This document shows, piece by piece, positions 1-10,710 of a stretch of 64,000 nucleotides of DNA. The position numbers were made by a program, and so were the translations under genes. The stretch spans positions 124,001-188,000 of the forward strand of contig JAOTON010000317.1 in the NCBI GenBank assembly GCA_034440635.1, given 5' to 3'. Under the pieces are notes generated by a model. The model was not told where the DNA came from, did not search any database, and worked only from the letters and a program-made list of their open reading frames with translations. Source of the stretch: Lepas anatifera (Eukaryota > Arthropoda > Thecostraca > Lepadidae). The first letter of the stretch is position 1, and every line of letters starts with the position of its first letter.

Positions 1-226
1 CGGTTCGCTTCCTCTCGTTACGGCGAATCGAATGATGTATAGCATGACTATACTAGGTAAAACATACCTTAGCCTGACCTAAGGTCAGGCCAAGGTCGCC
101 ATCTAAACCAGCATAGTCAATGTGCATATCAATCAATTTGTAATAACAATCAAAGCGTAATGGTATCAAAATGAAAACTTTATCATCGTTTCCTGCAAAG
201 CAATTAACCCAAGTCTGAAAACCTGT
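1..226. repeat. Family B TTAA element, left part of an interrupted copy
   Basis: AGGTCA/TGACCT-rich sequence that aligns with the interior of the complete family B copy at 54387-55452 (for example the stretch ending CCCAAGTCTGAAAACCTG, matching about 54860-54890). The left end lies outside the window. The copy is interrupted at a TTAA by the element at 227-2784 and resumes at 2785. Confidence 0.7.
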
Positions 227-2784
227 TTAACCCTCGCCCCAACGGGGACCATCGATGGCCCCCTAGAGTTTTTTCCCGGATAGCAGAAAAACAACAAGGC
301 GCAGCACCGCATTTAAGCACCGCTCTACCTCTCTCATCATTTTCCCACCATCCCTGATATTTTCTACCCCGGGTCACCCGAGGTCAGGTCACCAGGCGAG
401 GTCAACCAAGGTCACCTCACTTCAACTTTTGAGCTCTATAAGAGCTACATTTCTAAGTCGATCAATTTGAAACTTCTTACACTTCATGTACCCTCCAGGA
501 TCTACAAGATGTATATTCGGGATTTTTCGATTTCGTGACCTGACTTCAGGTCACGAGGCGACCTCTCACATTGAAAAATCATGGAAAAGCTGTCTTATGA
601 TCTAAAAGTCACAAAAACGATTGAAAATGCTCAGCTTGCTCAGAAAAGCGTTCTTGGACACCCCTTCACGGATCCCAGAGGGCATATTTACCCTTTGACC
701 TCTCCGAGGTCATCCAAGGTTACCAGGGGTCAAAAACAGTATTTTGGCAAAAACTTTTGACCTAATTGAGCTAGAGCTCTGAATCAAACAGCATCGTGTA
801 TGCCTCGTCACTGGCTTTCATTTGATATACGGCAAGGTCACTTTCTGAACTTTCGTTACGTGACCTCAGGTCATATGTTGTCACGAGGCGACCTCTGGAG
901 GTCAAACCACTGGCGGGAGGTTGTTATGTTCCACATAGCGGAAAAAAGGTCTGTCGTTCTCTTATCAAATTTACTTTACCAGATCTCAATAGCTCTAATG
1001 GCATAAGAGTTATGCCCAGTTTGCTTAAAGGGAGATACGCGAAAAATTATTATTGTGGTTTCTTGCTATTTGAAAAAAATCCTGATTACGAAACTATCAG
1101 TTATTTTTGTATCTTCGGCAAAATTTTGGGAGGCCACTCACTTATTATCGAAGGCGACCTCTCACATTGAAAAATCATGGAAAAGCTGTCTTATGATCTA
1201 AAAGTCACAAAACGATTGCAAATGCTCAGCTTGCTCAGAAAAGCGTTCTTGGACACCCTTTCACGGATCCCAGAGGGCATATTTACCCTTTGACCTCTCC
1301 GAGGTCATCCAAGGTTACTAGGGGTCAAAAACAGTATTTTGGCAAAAATTTTGACCTAATTGAGCTAGAGCTCTGAATCAAACAGCATCGTGTATGCCTC
1401 GTCACTGGCTTTCATTTGATATACGGCAAGGTCACTTTCTGAACTTTCGTTACGTGACCTCAGGTCATATGTTGTCACGAGGCGACCTCTGGAGGTCAAA
1501 ACACTGGCGGGAGGTTGTTATGTTCCACATAGCGGAACAAATGGTCTGTCGTTCTCTTTATCAAATTTACTTTACCAGATCTCAATAGCTCTAATGGCAT
1601 AAGAGTTATGCCCAGTTTGCTTAAAGGGAGATACGCGAAAAATTATTATTGTGGTTTCTTGCTATTTGAAAAAATCCTGATTACGAAACTATCAGTTATT
1701 TTTGTATCTTCGGCAAAATTTTGGGAGCCCACTTACTTATTATCGAAAAAGGTTTAAAATGAAAAAATAAAAAAAAAAAAAAAAAATTTAAGGAGAAATA
1801 AAAAAAGGGAGAAGTAAATAATATTAAAGAAATTGAGAAGAAGAATAGATTAAAGAGGAGAATATAGAAATTAATATAAAAAGAAAAGAGTACAAGGTTA
1901 ACAGTTCCGATAAAATACTGAAACCTTCACCCATCACTTACTTTTCGAAAACTATTTAAAGTTGAAAAGCAATGTTTTTTGTCACAAAAATGTCTGTTCT
2001 CCTGTATTTGTATTTCAATTAATTTTAAAAAGTTTTTAAAAATACAAAATGAATTAGTTTGCCCTAGAAACGGAAAAACATGATTACTCAAGTCTTCAGC
2101 CGTTTCGTACCTCGGGTCTTGAGTCATTTTCTGCTTCAGCCCCAGGACGACAAAACTTTTGCGTCAGATAGGTCACGTGACCCCGGTATGAGAATTCCAA
2201 GGCTTCTTATTGGTTAATTGTGATTTCTTTTAAGCCCTATATTTCTGTTTCAAAAGAGTTTTGGAATGTTGTTTTTCCAAAGTATTTTTTCTGTAGTAGT
2301 CCAAAGTTCTACATCACTGTTTAGGATATATATGACCTAATTCTTAGAGAAATTGATAGCCTTAGCCGTGTGTACGTCATATACATCTATATGAGGTGTA
2401 CCGGTAAGTCGTCTAGAAATGTTGACTTTGAGAGCAATTTTAAGGCATTTGCAGGACAGAATCCGCAAAAATGAGAATAGGACTTCTGAAACAACTTTTT
2501 GTGACCTTTTGATCTAGCCAATAAATTTTTTCGCGTATCTCCCTTTAAGCATTGCATATTTGAGTGAAAATATCCTAAGTATCTTGACCTAACTTGACTT
2601 CTGGAGGTCAAACCACTGACCTGAGCGCTTAAGCATGCAAGTAATTTCGTACTGAATTCACTCGAGCTTTCTAATGCACTTTGCAGATTTCCGCTAACCC
2701 CCATATTTTCGGAGTTAGAGGGGGCTATCGATGGCCCCCGGTGGAGCGAAGGTGACGCAGTACCCCCGGTGGTGTGCGGATTAA
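227..2784. mobile_element. Family C TTAA-flanked non-autonomous element
   Basis: Starts TTAACCCTCGCCCC and ends with an inverted GC-rich terminus running into TTAA. Both ends carry the subterminal palindrome family typified by GGGGGCCATCGATGGCCCCC (about 247-263 and 2717-2740). It is inserted inside a family B copy: joining 226 to 2785 recreates the uninterrupted B sequence seen near 54885-54900. No transposase is visible. TTAA duplication is typical of piggyBac-like transposases, but the termini alone do not settle the superfamily. A second copy is at 62229-63259. Confidence 0.75.
561..1750. repeat. Tandem duplication, two 596-bp units
   Basis: Unit 1 (561-1156) and unit 2 (1157-about 1750) are almost identical apart from a few indels and substitutions. 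The duplication lies inside the family C element and accounts for its extra length over the 1.03-kb copy at 62229-63259. Short open frames starting at 800 and 1394 are the same repeat, not genes. Confidence 0.9.
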
Positions 2785-3086
2785 GCATCCCCAAGTGACC
2801 TCTTAGAGGTCATAGGTTCAAACTTGCGATAAAAACCTATAAAGGGGCATAGGATACTATGATTCGGGGAATACGAAGGTTTTCCAAGCGTTATTTACAG
2901 AAATAGAGCAATTTTGACCTCAATTTCCGTCTTCCCAATGAATTTCCAAAGGAGAGGTCATGATCCGTATCTGACCCTAGGGCATTGATATCAAATTTCC
3001 TGGAATGCATTTTGTAGCATTCAGCAAGCCCATTATGTGGTAAAAGTTTCAATTCGATAGATTCACATTTTTTTACTTACACTACC
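2785..3086. repeat. Family B TTAA element, middle segment
   Basis: Continuation of the copy at 1-226. It includes the AGAGGTCATAGGTTCAAA stretch and aligns with about 54895-55250. It is interrupted again at the TTAA at 3087 by a family A element. Confidence 0.75.
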
Positions 3087-3634
3087 TTAACACGCGCATT
3101 GACAGGGGTCTGAGCCATCTTCGCTTTGACGGAGGGCGGGTACCCGCCCCCCCCCCCCTAAGATCTCGAGAATCACGCTAGGTAGCGAAAAACGGTAAAC
3201 GGTGTTGGGTAGCCCATCCACTTCTCCATCGAAAATATTTAAACCAATTTTTCAGGTCATATCTAAGGTCACTAGAGGTCAAAACATGCCGTCATAGGGA
3301 TAACATGTAAATGAAGGTTTTCGGTCATTACATCTGAACAAATAAAGATAGAGCAAAACGGCTTGAACTATATGAATCCACGCAGCATGAAATGGAACAA
3401 TTTGGTAAGTTTACCCTGTTCCGACTTATGCTATCTTAAACTTTTGAGGTCAGGTCACTTGACCTGTACTAGTGACCTGACCTGACATGACCTAACCTTA
3501 AAATTTTGAAAAATTGTAAAAATGATGAGAGAAAAGGTGTGCCAAGTACGGCGTCGCTACGCGCCGCCGTTTTTATACTGTCTCCGAAAAAAACCGTGAG
3601 GGCGGGTACCCGCCCCCGTCAATGCGCGTGTTAA
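3087..3634 (-). mobile_element. Family A TTAA element, internally deleted, nested in family B
   Basis: TTAA-CACGCGCATTGAC at the left and the inverse GTCAATGCGCGTG-TTAA at the right. It is 548 bp long and inverted relative to the 858-bp copy at 50260-51117, with about 310 bp of the interior missing. The flanks join at a single TTAA to give the uninterrupted family B sequence seen near 55240-55270, which proves target-site duplication. It carries the GGGGGCGGGTACCCGCCCCC-type palindromes and an ACGGCGGCGC hairpin near 3550-3575. Confidence 0.88.
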
Positions 3635-3925
3635 ACATTTTTGTAGTGAGTTTACTTGACCTGCACTGGTGACCTAAGCCTGAGATGACCCAGCCTTAAA
3701 ATTTTGGGTAAAGTTGTGGAATTAATCAATGATAAGGTGTGTCTAGTACGGCGGCACTTCGCGCCGCCGTTTATTCGTGCTTCCAGAAAAACCAGAGGGG
3801 CTGTTCAAAACACCCCCCACCGCCGAGGATAAGGTGTGCCAAGTACAGCGGCACTTCGCGTCGCCGTTTATTCGTGCTTCCAGAAAAAAACAGAGGGGGT
3901 GTTCAAACACCCCCACCACCGAGGC
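3635..3925. repeat. Family B element, right end with duplicated terminus
   Basis: Resumes the host copy after the nested family A insertion. The terminal 97 bp, with a GGCGGCACTTCGCGCCGCC hairpin and a GTGTTCAAACACCCCC palindrome, is present twice in tandem (3731-3827 and 3828-3925). Confidence 0.75.
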
Positions 3926-3929
3926 CCAA

Positions 3930-4260
3930 AGGGACTGCCCCACTTTTATAATGACTTTTGAACTGAGATAGCAGTTTTGCAGAGTGTGCCGAGAAACTAC
4001 TATGCCATGTTTCATTTCACCCAAAGCTCTCTATATAAAATTTCAGCACGCATTAAAGCTCAAAGTGGGGGGGCTTACTACCTTATTTCAAGCCATGACA
4101 GAATCCCTTTCTATTTAGTAGCGCATGCCACGAAACAAATGCTAACAAATGGCATGGCCACGCAACCTTGCATGTCGCAATCTGCCAGATTCGTGATTAC
4201 ACGCGATGCTTGGGTCAATCCAGGATATAAGATGGGAGGTAGGTAGGTTAGGTAAGGTTA
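3930..4260. repeat. Degraded TTAA-element relative (family D-like)
   Basis: AAAGGGACTGCCCCACTTTT and the next 100 bases align with the left end of the element at 5961-7442. No intact right end was found. Confidence 0.45.
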
Positions 4261-4308
4261 TAAGACAGGACACGATATGTTTGTTTTGAGCGATTGGCGG
4301 TGGAAAAA

Positions 4309-4557
4309 TATGCCGTCCAACGGAAGAAAAGCATCAGTCACATTCGAAATATTTTACAGGAGACCGCTTTTTCCATTTTTCTTAACATTAGCGGAGCATT
4401 TGGACGAACTTGAAAATACGATATAAAAATAATTTGAGGCAATTTTGTCAGATCATTTAATAAGTAGATGCAGCTGTCTTTCTGTATCTAATGATACCAA
4501 AACTTAAAAATATGAAATAGTGACTTACGCTTTTCTTCCGTAGGACGGAAGAAATAT
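4309..4557. mobile_element. Short MITE with about 35-bp inverted ends
   Basis: The left end ATATGCCGTCCAACGGAAGA continues into AAAGCATCAGTCAC. The right end is its imperfect inverse (GTGACTTACGCTTTTCTTCC then GTAGGACGGAAGAAATATG). It is about 250 bp and has no coding capacity. The target duplication is unclear. Confidence 0.6.
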
Positions 4558-5222
4558 GATTTTCCTGGTTTTCAGATCATTTTTCCCAGAAATTTTCATT
4601 TTTACAATTTCGACAAATTGGTCCGTTCCCTTTAACGACAATGACGATTTCTCCACGTTGGTATGTATTCACTACGCATAGTGCGAGAAAGTGACTTCAA
4701 ACGCACACCACAGATTCATATATCACTGCATACGAGCCACCGGTCCACACTCCACTCCCATCCCATCCAATTGGTCTCATGACAAGAATCGCACAACACA
4801 TGAATCAGCCTTCTCCATCCAAACGACGGCGCGGGTGGGGGGAAACTACACTGCCACAGTAACCGTCTCCACCCCTCTCCCTCACCGACGCCGCTGCACT
4901 GTGCCAGTCTATTACAGCACTCTGTTGTCGCGCGTCCCATTCCCGCCTGAAAAAAGGTACAAAACGCAACGACCGGGAGCGAAAACTCACGTCTCATCGA
5001 ACCATAAAGTCGACTTATCGCTTTGCCTATACTTGCATGATAAACGTAGATCTGTTTTAAGAAAACATGGGTTCAAGTTATAATCCCCAAAGACGCAGCG
5101 CGTGAAAGTGTTTAAGCCTTTAGCTTTTGTCAACAGATGTCACCGGATACCCGATTTAGTCCGTTTTACGCCCCGCGACTTCCCTCCCCAGCCGTGTTTA
5201 AGCTGCAGCGCCGTCTCAGCTC
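4558..5222. other. Downstream flank of PHB1, no gene recognised
   Basis: Unique-looking sequence 3' of the PHB1 stop. The PHB1 3' UTR should lie here, but I could not identify a clear poly(A) signal on the minus strand. Confidence 0.4.
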
Positions 5223-8088
5223 TCAGACGCCTCCCAGGTTGAGCAGGGTGTTCTGGTTCTCGGGCAGGTAGACCACGTTGCGGCTCTGCGACATCTGGTA
5301 GGCAATGTCCTCGGCAGCCTCGATGCGCCGCAGCTCGATCAGGCCGTCTCCGGCCTTGGCGAAGGCCTGTGAGAGGAGCTTGGCGGCTGCCTCGTCACCC
5401 TCCGCCGTCGTGATGGCCGCCTTCTTCTGCTGCTCCGCCTAGAACGAAGCGGGACACACCCGTGACAGACACGGGCACGAGACAACGGAGGTGGCAAGGC
5501 GCCAGAGCAGCTTCATTTGACTGCAGACAAGGTATTACAAGAGTTCCATGTAAGCAAGATCACATATTTCTCATAGAGGCAAAAAAACATAAAAAAAACA
5601 CAAAACGTAAGACCCCAGTACCACACTACGCACCATAAATGGCTGTTTTCTTTTTAAGTCGCTAGCTAGCATACCGCCAGGGTCCCTCATATTAAATCAA
5701 ACGTGAAAGAATCTTACGGAAAATTGAGTCATACAAATATCAGACACCACCTCTTGTAATTCCTCCGGGTACGAAACTAATCCTTGAAAGAGCATGATTA
5801 CACTCGTCGCAAAATCCATGCAATCGGTACATTATTACAGACATCAAACAAACCCACATCTTTCGGAAGAACCACATTAGAATGTTATAGTGACAATCCT
5901 TACACTCATTACATGTCACATATTTCCAAATATAAACGTATGGTGACGCAAGGACACTGCTTAAAGGGAATGCACCACTTTTATTATGAGTTTTGAACTG
6001 AGATTGCTGTTTACTAGAACGTGCCAAGAAACCACTCTAGCTTATTTAATTTCTCCAAACACTCCGTGCGTTAAACTTCCAAAAAAATTCAAAGCTAAAA
6101 ATGACGGGCACAAAAACTCTAATTGAAACCATGAAGGACTTCCTCTCCGTCTGCTTGCAACAATTTGATATGGGTTAAATCTTCAGCACCTCCCGCTCGT
6201 CTAAAATACCATATCAGCAAGTGATCCATCTTACTATATGTTACTACATATTGCCACCGATACTTTTTTAATTCATCAGCTTCACATATCGGTAGCCTCC
6301 AAACATATGACGAACTGTATACAAAAATGACGGGTAAAAATTACTGTCATCCACACTCTTGGGTTTCAATTTCTGAGGAGAACTATGATTAAAAATGGAA
6401 CATGGATAGTGTGATGACTTCACGAAGCGATCCTATGTTGTACCTGTGATCAAGGTTACCATTTTGCAGACGAAAAAGGTGTTGTTTTGATGACACCATA
6501 ATTTAACACGCACATTGTCGGGGGCGGGTACCTCGCCCCCCCTTCGGGTTTTTTTCAGAGATATCAGAAAAACGGCGGCGCGTAGCGCCGCCGTACTGGG
6601 CATTCCTTTTCCCTCATGATTTTTGCAACTTCTGTGAAAATTTTAAGGCTAGGTCATCTCAGGTCAAGTCACCAGCACAGGTCAAGTGACCTTACCTAAA
6701 AAAAGTTTAAGATAGCATAAGTCGGAGCAGAATGAACTTATCCGATTGAAAATTATATCACATAATGGGCCCACCGAGTTCTCTAAAATATTTTCCAGTA
6801 TTTTTGATATCGATGACCTAAGGTCAGGTACAAGGCATGACCTCTCCATTAGAAATACAAGAGGAAAATTGTTTTTACTGTAACGAATGGTGATGAGTGT
6901 TTATTTTAGGTGCATTAGACTCGCCTTGTATTTGCGGTTCTAATGATATGCATTTTATATACTTTGACCCTGACCTGACCTCAGGTCAGGTCAAATCCTT
7001 GATTTGACCTATCAAGGTCAAATTATATATCATTCGATTCGGCCTGCTGCGAGGATTCATACAGTTCAAGGCGTTTTGCTCTATCTTTACTTGTTCAGAT
7101 GTAATGGCCGAAAAACTTAATTCACATGTTATCCCTATCACAGCATGTTTTGACCTCTCGTGACCTTAAATGTGACCTGACAAAAAATGGTTCAAATATT
7201 TTCGATGGAGAAGTGGATGGGCTACCCAACACCGTTTACCGTTTTTCGCTACCTACCGTGGTTCTCGAGATCTTAGGGGGAGCGGGTACCCGCCCCCTCG
7301 TCAAAGCGAAGGTGGCTCAGACCCCCGTCAATGCGCGTGCTAAAATAAACAAGCCCATATTTTTATCTTAGCTATTTAAGACTTCTGTCGTTAAAAACGG
7401 CTGTTGCTTTAGTATTTCTCAAAGGCGTTACATTCCCTTTAATCACCCCAAGTTCACTCTGGTACTCGCATTACAACCAACCCACCTTTTCGACAAGGAA
7501 GCGCGCTTTCTCTGCCTCCTGCTGTGCGACCTGCTTCATTTCTACGGCCTGGGTGAACTCGCGGCCGAAGGTCAGGTGGGTGATGGAGATGTCGTCCAGC
7601 ACGAGTCCGAACTGCCTGGCGCGCTCCGTCAGCTCCTCGGAGACCGTCTGCGAGACCGTCTCTCGCTGCGTGATCATCTCGCTGGCGTCAAAGCGCGCCA
7701 CCACCGCCTTCAGCACCTCGTTGGTGATGGACGGCAGCACGCGCTCGTCGTAGTCCTGTCCGAGCGTGGTGTAGATGTTGGGCAGCGCGGTCGCCACCGG
7801 GCGGAAGAGGATGCGGAGGGTGATGCTGACGTTCTGCAGGTCCTTGGAGCCAGTGATGACAGGGATATTCCGCGGACGTGCGCGGATATCGAACATTATG
7901 GGTCGCTGCACCCACGGTATGAAGAAGTGGGTGCCCTCTCCCACTACCAAGTCTTTAACACCGGCGAAACGGTCGAAAATAACGGCGCGATGGCCGGCAT
8001 CCACATTATAGAGGGCGGAGTTGACCACTCCTCCCACCACCGCAACACCAAGTCCCAACTGGCCGATCCGGTTAAATATCTGAGCCAT
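5223..8088 (-). CDS. PHB1: Prohibitin 1 (PHB1), two coding exons
   Basis: Prohibitin 1 assembles with PHB2 into ring complexes in the mitochondrial inner membrane. These scaffold membrane proteins and modulate m-AAA protease, cristae and mitophagy. Coding exons are 8088-7486 (201 codons from ATG) and 5438-5223 (71 codons plus stop). The total is 272 residues, the same as human PHB1. The splice sites are GT at 7485-7484 and AG at 5440-5439, both phase 0. Visible features are the N-terminal hydrophobic anchor ([18 protein letters not shown]), the SPFH/Band 7 domain with [28 protein letters not shown] and YDERVLPSI, and a coiled coil around [20 protein letters not shown] pyrimidine-rich AG at 8097-8096 just before the ATG suggests a 5' UTR intron upstream. 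The N-terminal wording resembles arthropod prohibitins. The 2-kb intron contains nested transposons at 5961-7442. No disabling change is visible. Confidence 0.97.
5961..7442. mobile_element. TTAA element (family D-like) in the PHB1 intron, carrying a nested family A copy
   Basis: The left end TTAAAGGGAATGCACC and the right end TTACATTCCCTTTAA are inverted. Removing the nested family A copy leaves about 640 bp with no coding capacity. The element lies wholly within the PHB1 intron, 43 bp from the splice donor end of exon 1. Confidence 0.7.
6503..7343 (+). mobile_element. Family A TTAA element, full-length, 841 bp
   Basis: Starts TTAA-CACGCACATTGTCGGG and ends CCCCCGTCAATGCGCGTG-CTAA (one TSD base changed). 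It is collinear with the copy at 50260-51117. It carries the KpnI-type palindromes at both ends, an ACGGCGGCGCGTAGCGCC hairpin at about 6573-6595, and a 23-bp perfect everted array of TGACCT/AGGTCA half-sites at 6971-6993. It is inserted in another TTAA element within the PHB1 intron. Confidence 0.88.
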
Positions 8089-8095
8089 CTTTGAT

Positions 8096-8619
8096 CTGAA
8101 AACAAAACAAAAAAACAGTTAAGGCGATACAGTATCAATGATCTGACTGATCATTTAGGCGCAGGGGCACATAGGCATCTGAGGGTATACGGAGTCTGTA
8201 CCTATTTGTTTCTTCATCCGCTCATTTTTCGGATTAATTGCATCTATAGGCCTCAATTGCATCTCGGCGTCTTGCAGACAACTCTGACATACCAATGAAA
8301 AGGATATCTCCCTTAAAAATGCACCAAAAATCCTCCTTTTTGGTTGGAAGAAATAGTTTCATTTCTAATTATATATGAAAATATATGAAAACCTTTTAGA
8401 AATAGATGAAGCTTCACTATTTATCACTTCAGTACTCCTTGTCACACGACTTACCTATTATCATCATCATCATTATTGATGATGATGATTTTATCATTCA
8501 TCATTGTTGAAGTTTTAGGGCACCTTGACTACTTGGGTCATTTTGCGCCCATTACATAGTCAATTTATGTCAGAAAAACACGTCAAATTATGTCATGTCG
8601 TTACACGGGTTCATAGATG
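8096..8619. other. PHB1 upstream flank with a TCATCA/GATGAT hairpin
   Basis: Sequence 5' of PHB1. It should contain a 5' UTR intron and the promoter, but no core promoter motif is convincing. An ATCATCATCATTATTGATGA palindrome at about 8459-8490 can form a hairpin. Confidence 0.4.
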
Positions 8620-9591
8620 TTAACCCTCGCCCCGGTGGGGGTGTTTCGGACACCCCCTCGGGTTTTTCCGGCAGCACAAAAAACGGCGGCACGAAGCGCC
8701 ACCGTACCAGGCACACCTTATCCTTGATCAATTCCGCAACTTTCACCACAATTTTAAGGTTAAGTCATCTCAGGTCAGATCACCAGTGCAGGTCAAGTGA
8801 CCTCACCTAAAACAATGTTTAAGGTGGCATAAGGAAGATATAAGATAATCTATTGGATTGAAACTTATGACACATAATGGCCCCACTGAGTTATACCAAG
8901 CATGTTAAAGGATTTTTCATATCAATGACCTAAGGTCAAGTACGGAGCATGACCTCTCCATTGGAAATACATTTGTGTTGATACAGCTGATAATACCGCT
9001 ATATTCTCTAAATCGTAGTATCCTGAGCCCCTTTTCAGGTTCATGATGCAATTTTTGACCTGTGACCTCTGGTCAACTGGGGATATTTAAGCAGTTTTTA
9101 GAATAATGTCAATAACTTTGCATGAAGAAATGATACAGCTTTTATTTTGATATCATTGCGTTCATATTGGTATTGCGAGTCGATTGATATGCATATTGAC
9201 TACGCTGGGTTAAAAAGTGACCTTGACCTGACCTCAAGTCAGGTCATTTTTGTGTTTTGACCTATTAGGATCATATTATACATATTATACATCATTCGAT
9301 TTGCCGTGACGAGAAGAAGCGAATGGTCCCTAAAAATGATCCTAACTCAACTCTGTCAAACGCTAGAGTGCAAAACTATACTAAAAATCCCACTTTCTTT
9401 GACCTGTCCTGACCTCAAAATTGACCTGAGCCCAAAAGTAACTAGTATTGTTTCTCTGTGAATTTGTACGAGCTATCCACCAGTCTTCGCGTTTTTCTCG
9501 CTATCCCGCATAGGAGCCGAGTTCGAGGGGGTGTCCAAACACCCCTCACCGGGACGAAGGTGGCTCGGAGGCCCACCGGGGCGCGGGTTAG
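8620..9591 (+). mobile_element. Family B TTAA element, full-length, about 972 bp
   Basis: The left end is TTAA-CCCTCGCCCCGGTGGG and the right end CCCACCGGGGCGCGGG-TTAG (last TSD base changed). Subterminal palindromes are GTGTTTCGGACACCCCC (about 8650) and GTGTCCAAACACCCC (about 9532). A GGCGGCACGAAGCGCC hairpin lies at about 8684-8702. AGGTCA/TGACCT half-sites occur throughout. No transposase is present. Confidence 0.85.
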
Positions 9592-9785
9592 AAGGGACTG
9601 AGTCAACGGATAACTAATGTCATCACAAAATGTCACAGGTACTGTCGACGTGCTGTATGAAGTTGTTCCTAAATATCGCTTTGTAAGTTGGGCGTAAAGG
9701 GGTCTATACCAGTTTTAGAGAATACCTCATAGTGATTATCTTCAGACAGAGGTCGAGAGGCATCTCATATGGTTCCATGAGCATA

Positions 9786-10400
9786 CTACCTATTTGGCGA
9801 AGTCATGAAAGCCCCACTTTTGATTCTGATCGCATGGTGTTGAATGGTATTTAACATAGGTTTGGCTGCTTCAATGCCGGACTCATATTCAACACATACT
9901 GTACTCAATCTTAGACCAGATAAGAGACTGTATAGCGGCAGGAGAGTTTTTCGATCAGCCCCATATCTCATTCTTGTCAAAACTTTAAGAATATCCAGTG
10001 ATTTGATACATCTCTCCCATAAGTATTGGAAGGGTGAGACATAGCTAATGCAGCAGTCAAGAATGATGCCTAGGAATCTAACTGTATCTTCCACTTTCAC
10101 ACACTCGCTGTACACCGTTAAAATTGCATCATAACATGGATGCCTGCGGTAACAGAAGTGCATAGATTTCAGCTTAAACAACGAAAAATTTCACCCGTTC
10201 GCCAAATTTCATCGCCCCGGCGCTCCAATGCAAGTTGCAGCTGGCGTTCAGCGGTAGTGGTGGAACAAGTGGTGGTCCAGATATTAAAATCATCAACAAA
10301 TAACAATGATTTGATATTGGTAGAGAGCATATCTACCTTGTCGTTTATCATGATGGTAAATAGGGCCACAGGCAAACACTACCTCGTGGAATGTCATTAT
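9786..10400 (-). pseudogene. Decayed LINE reverse transcriptase fragment (jockey/CR1-type)
   Basis: On the minus strand, 10375-10169 encodes the catalytic palm motif as LFVDDFNIW, followed by ERQLQLAL. The adjacent frame 10181-9786 continues with FKLKSMHF, VRFLGIILD, then LKALNILK-like and LLPLYSLLSGLRL segments and an IRIKSGAFMTSP ending, in the order expected for the palm-thumb region of jockey/CR1-type non-LTR retrotransposons. The frames overlap at about 10170-10180, so at least one frameshift is present. Upstream motifs continue only in a shifted frame to about 10400. It is 5'-truncated and inactive. Confidence 0.82.
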
Positions 10401-10462
10401 TCTGTGTGTGTATTTCAGATAGAATACAGTTAACATGAAACCTGATGTTAACTGATGCAAAG

Positions 10463-10710
10463 ATGCATAAGCGTCGGAAAAGGAAAGGCAGGGGGCCTGC
10501 CCCCCCCACTTCTTGGCAAAAAATTCCTGATCCCAGTCAAAATCAAAGAAAACCGGACATACCCATAACCAGCCGCTGCGAAAGTCAACGAGGAGCCGAA
10601 ATTCGAACAGTTTTTCGTCCTGACGTGGAAAGTGTTTTGTCAGCATCAAGTTGAAGTTAAGCTGCCCCCCCACTTTTGGCCGGTGGCGACGCTTATACAA
10701 AGATTTAGCT
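10463..10710. mobile_element. MITE with ATAAGCGTCGG ends, copy 1
   Basis: Contains ATAAGCGTCGGAAAAG near the left and the inverse CCGGTGGCGACGCTTAT near the right. It is flanked by the direct repeat TGATGCAAAG (10453-10462 and 10711-10720). It shares its whole length with the copy at 16712-16930. The 9-10-bp duplications suggest a Mutator-like element. Confidence 0.65.

Noticed and set aside
800..1588. Two similar 64-68-residue open frames as a small gene pair
   Set aside because: They are the two halves of a 596-bp tandem duplication in a non-coding element and diverge at the C-terminus by indels.
7576..8094. Plus-strand open frame of 172 residues opposite PHB1
   Set aside because: A shadow of the GC-rich PHB1 coding exon.
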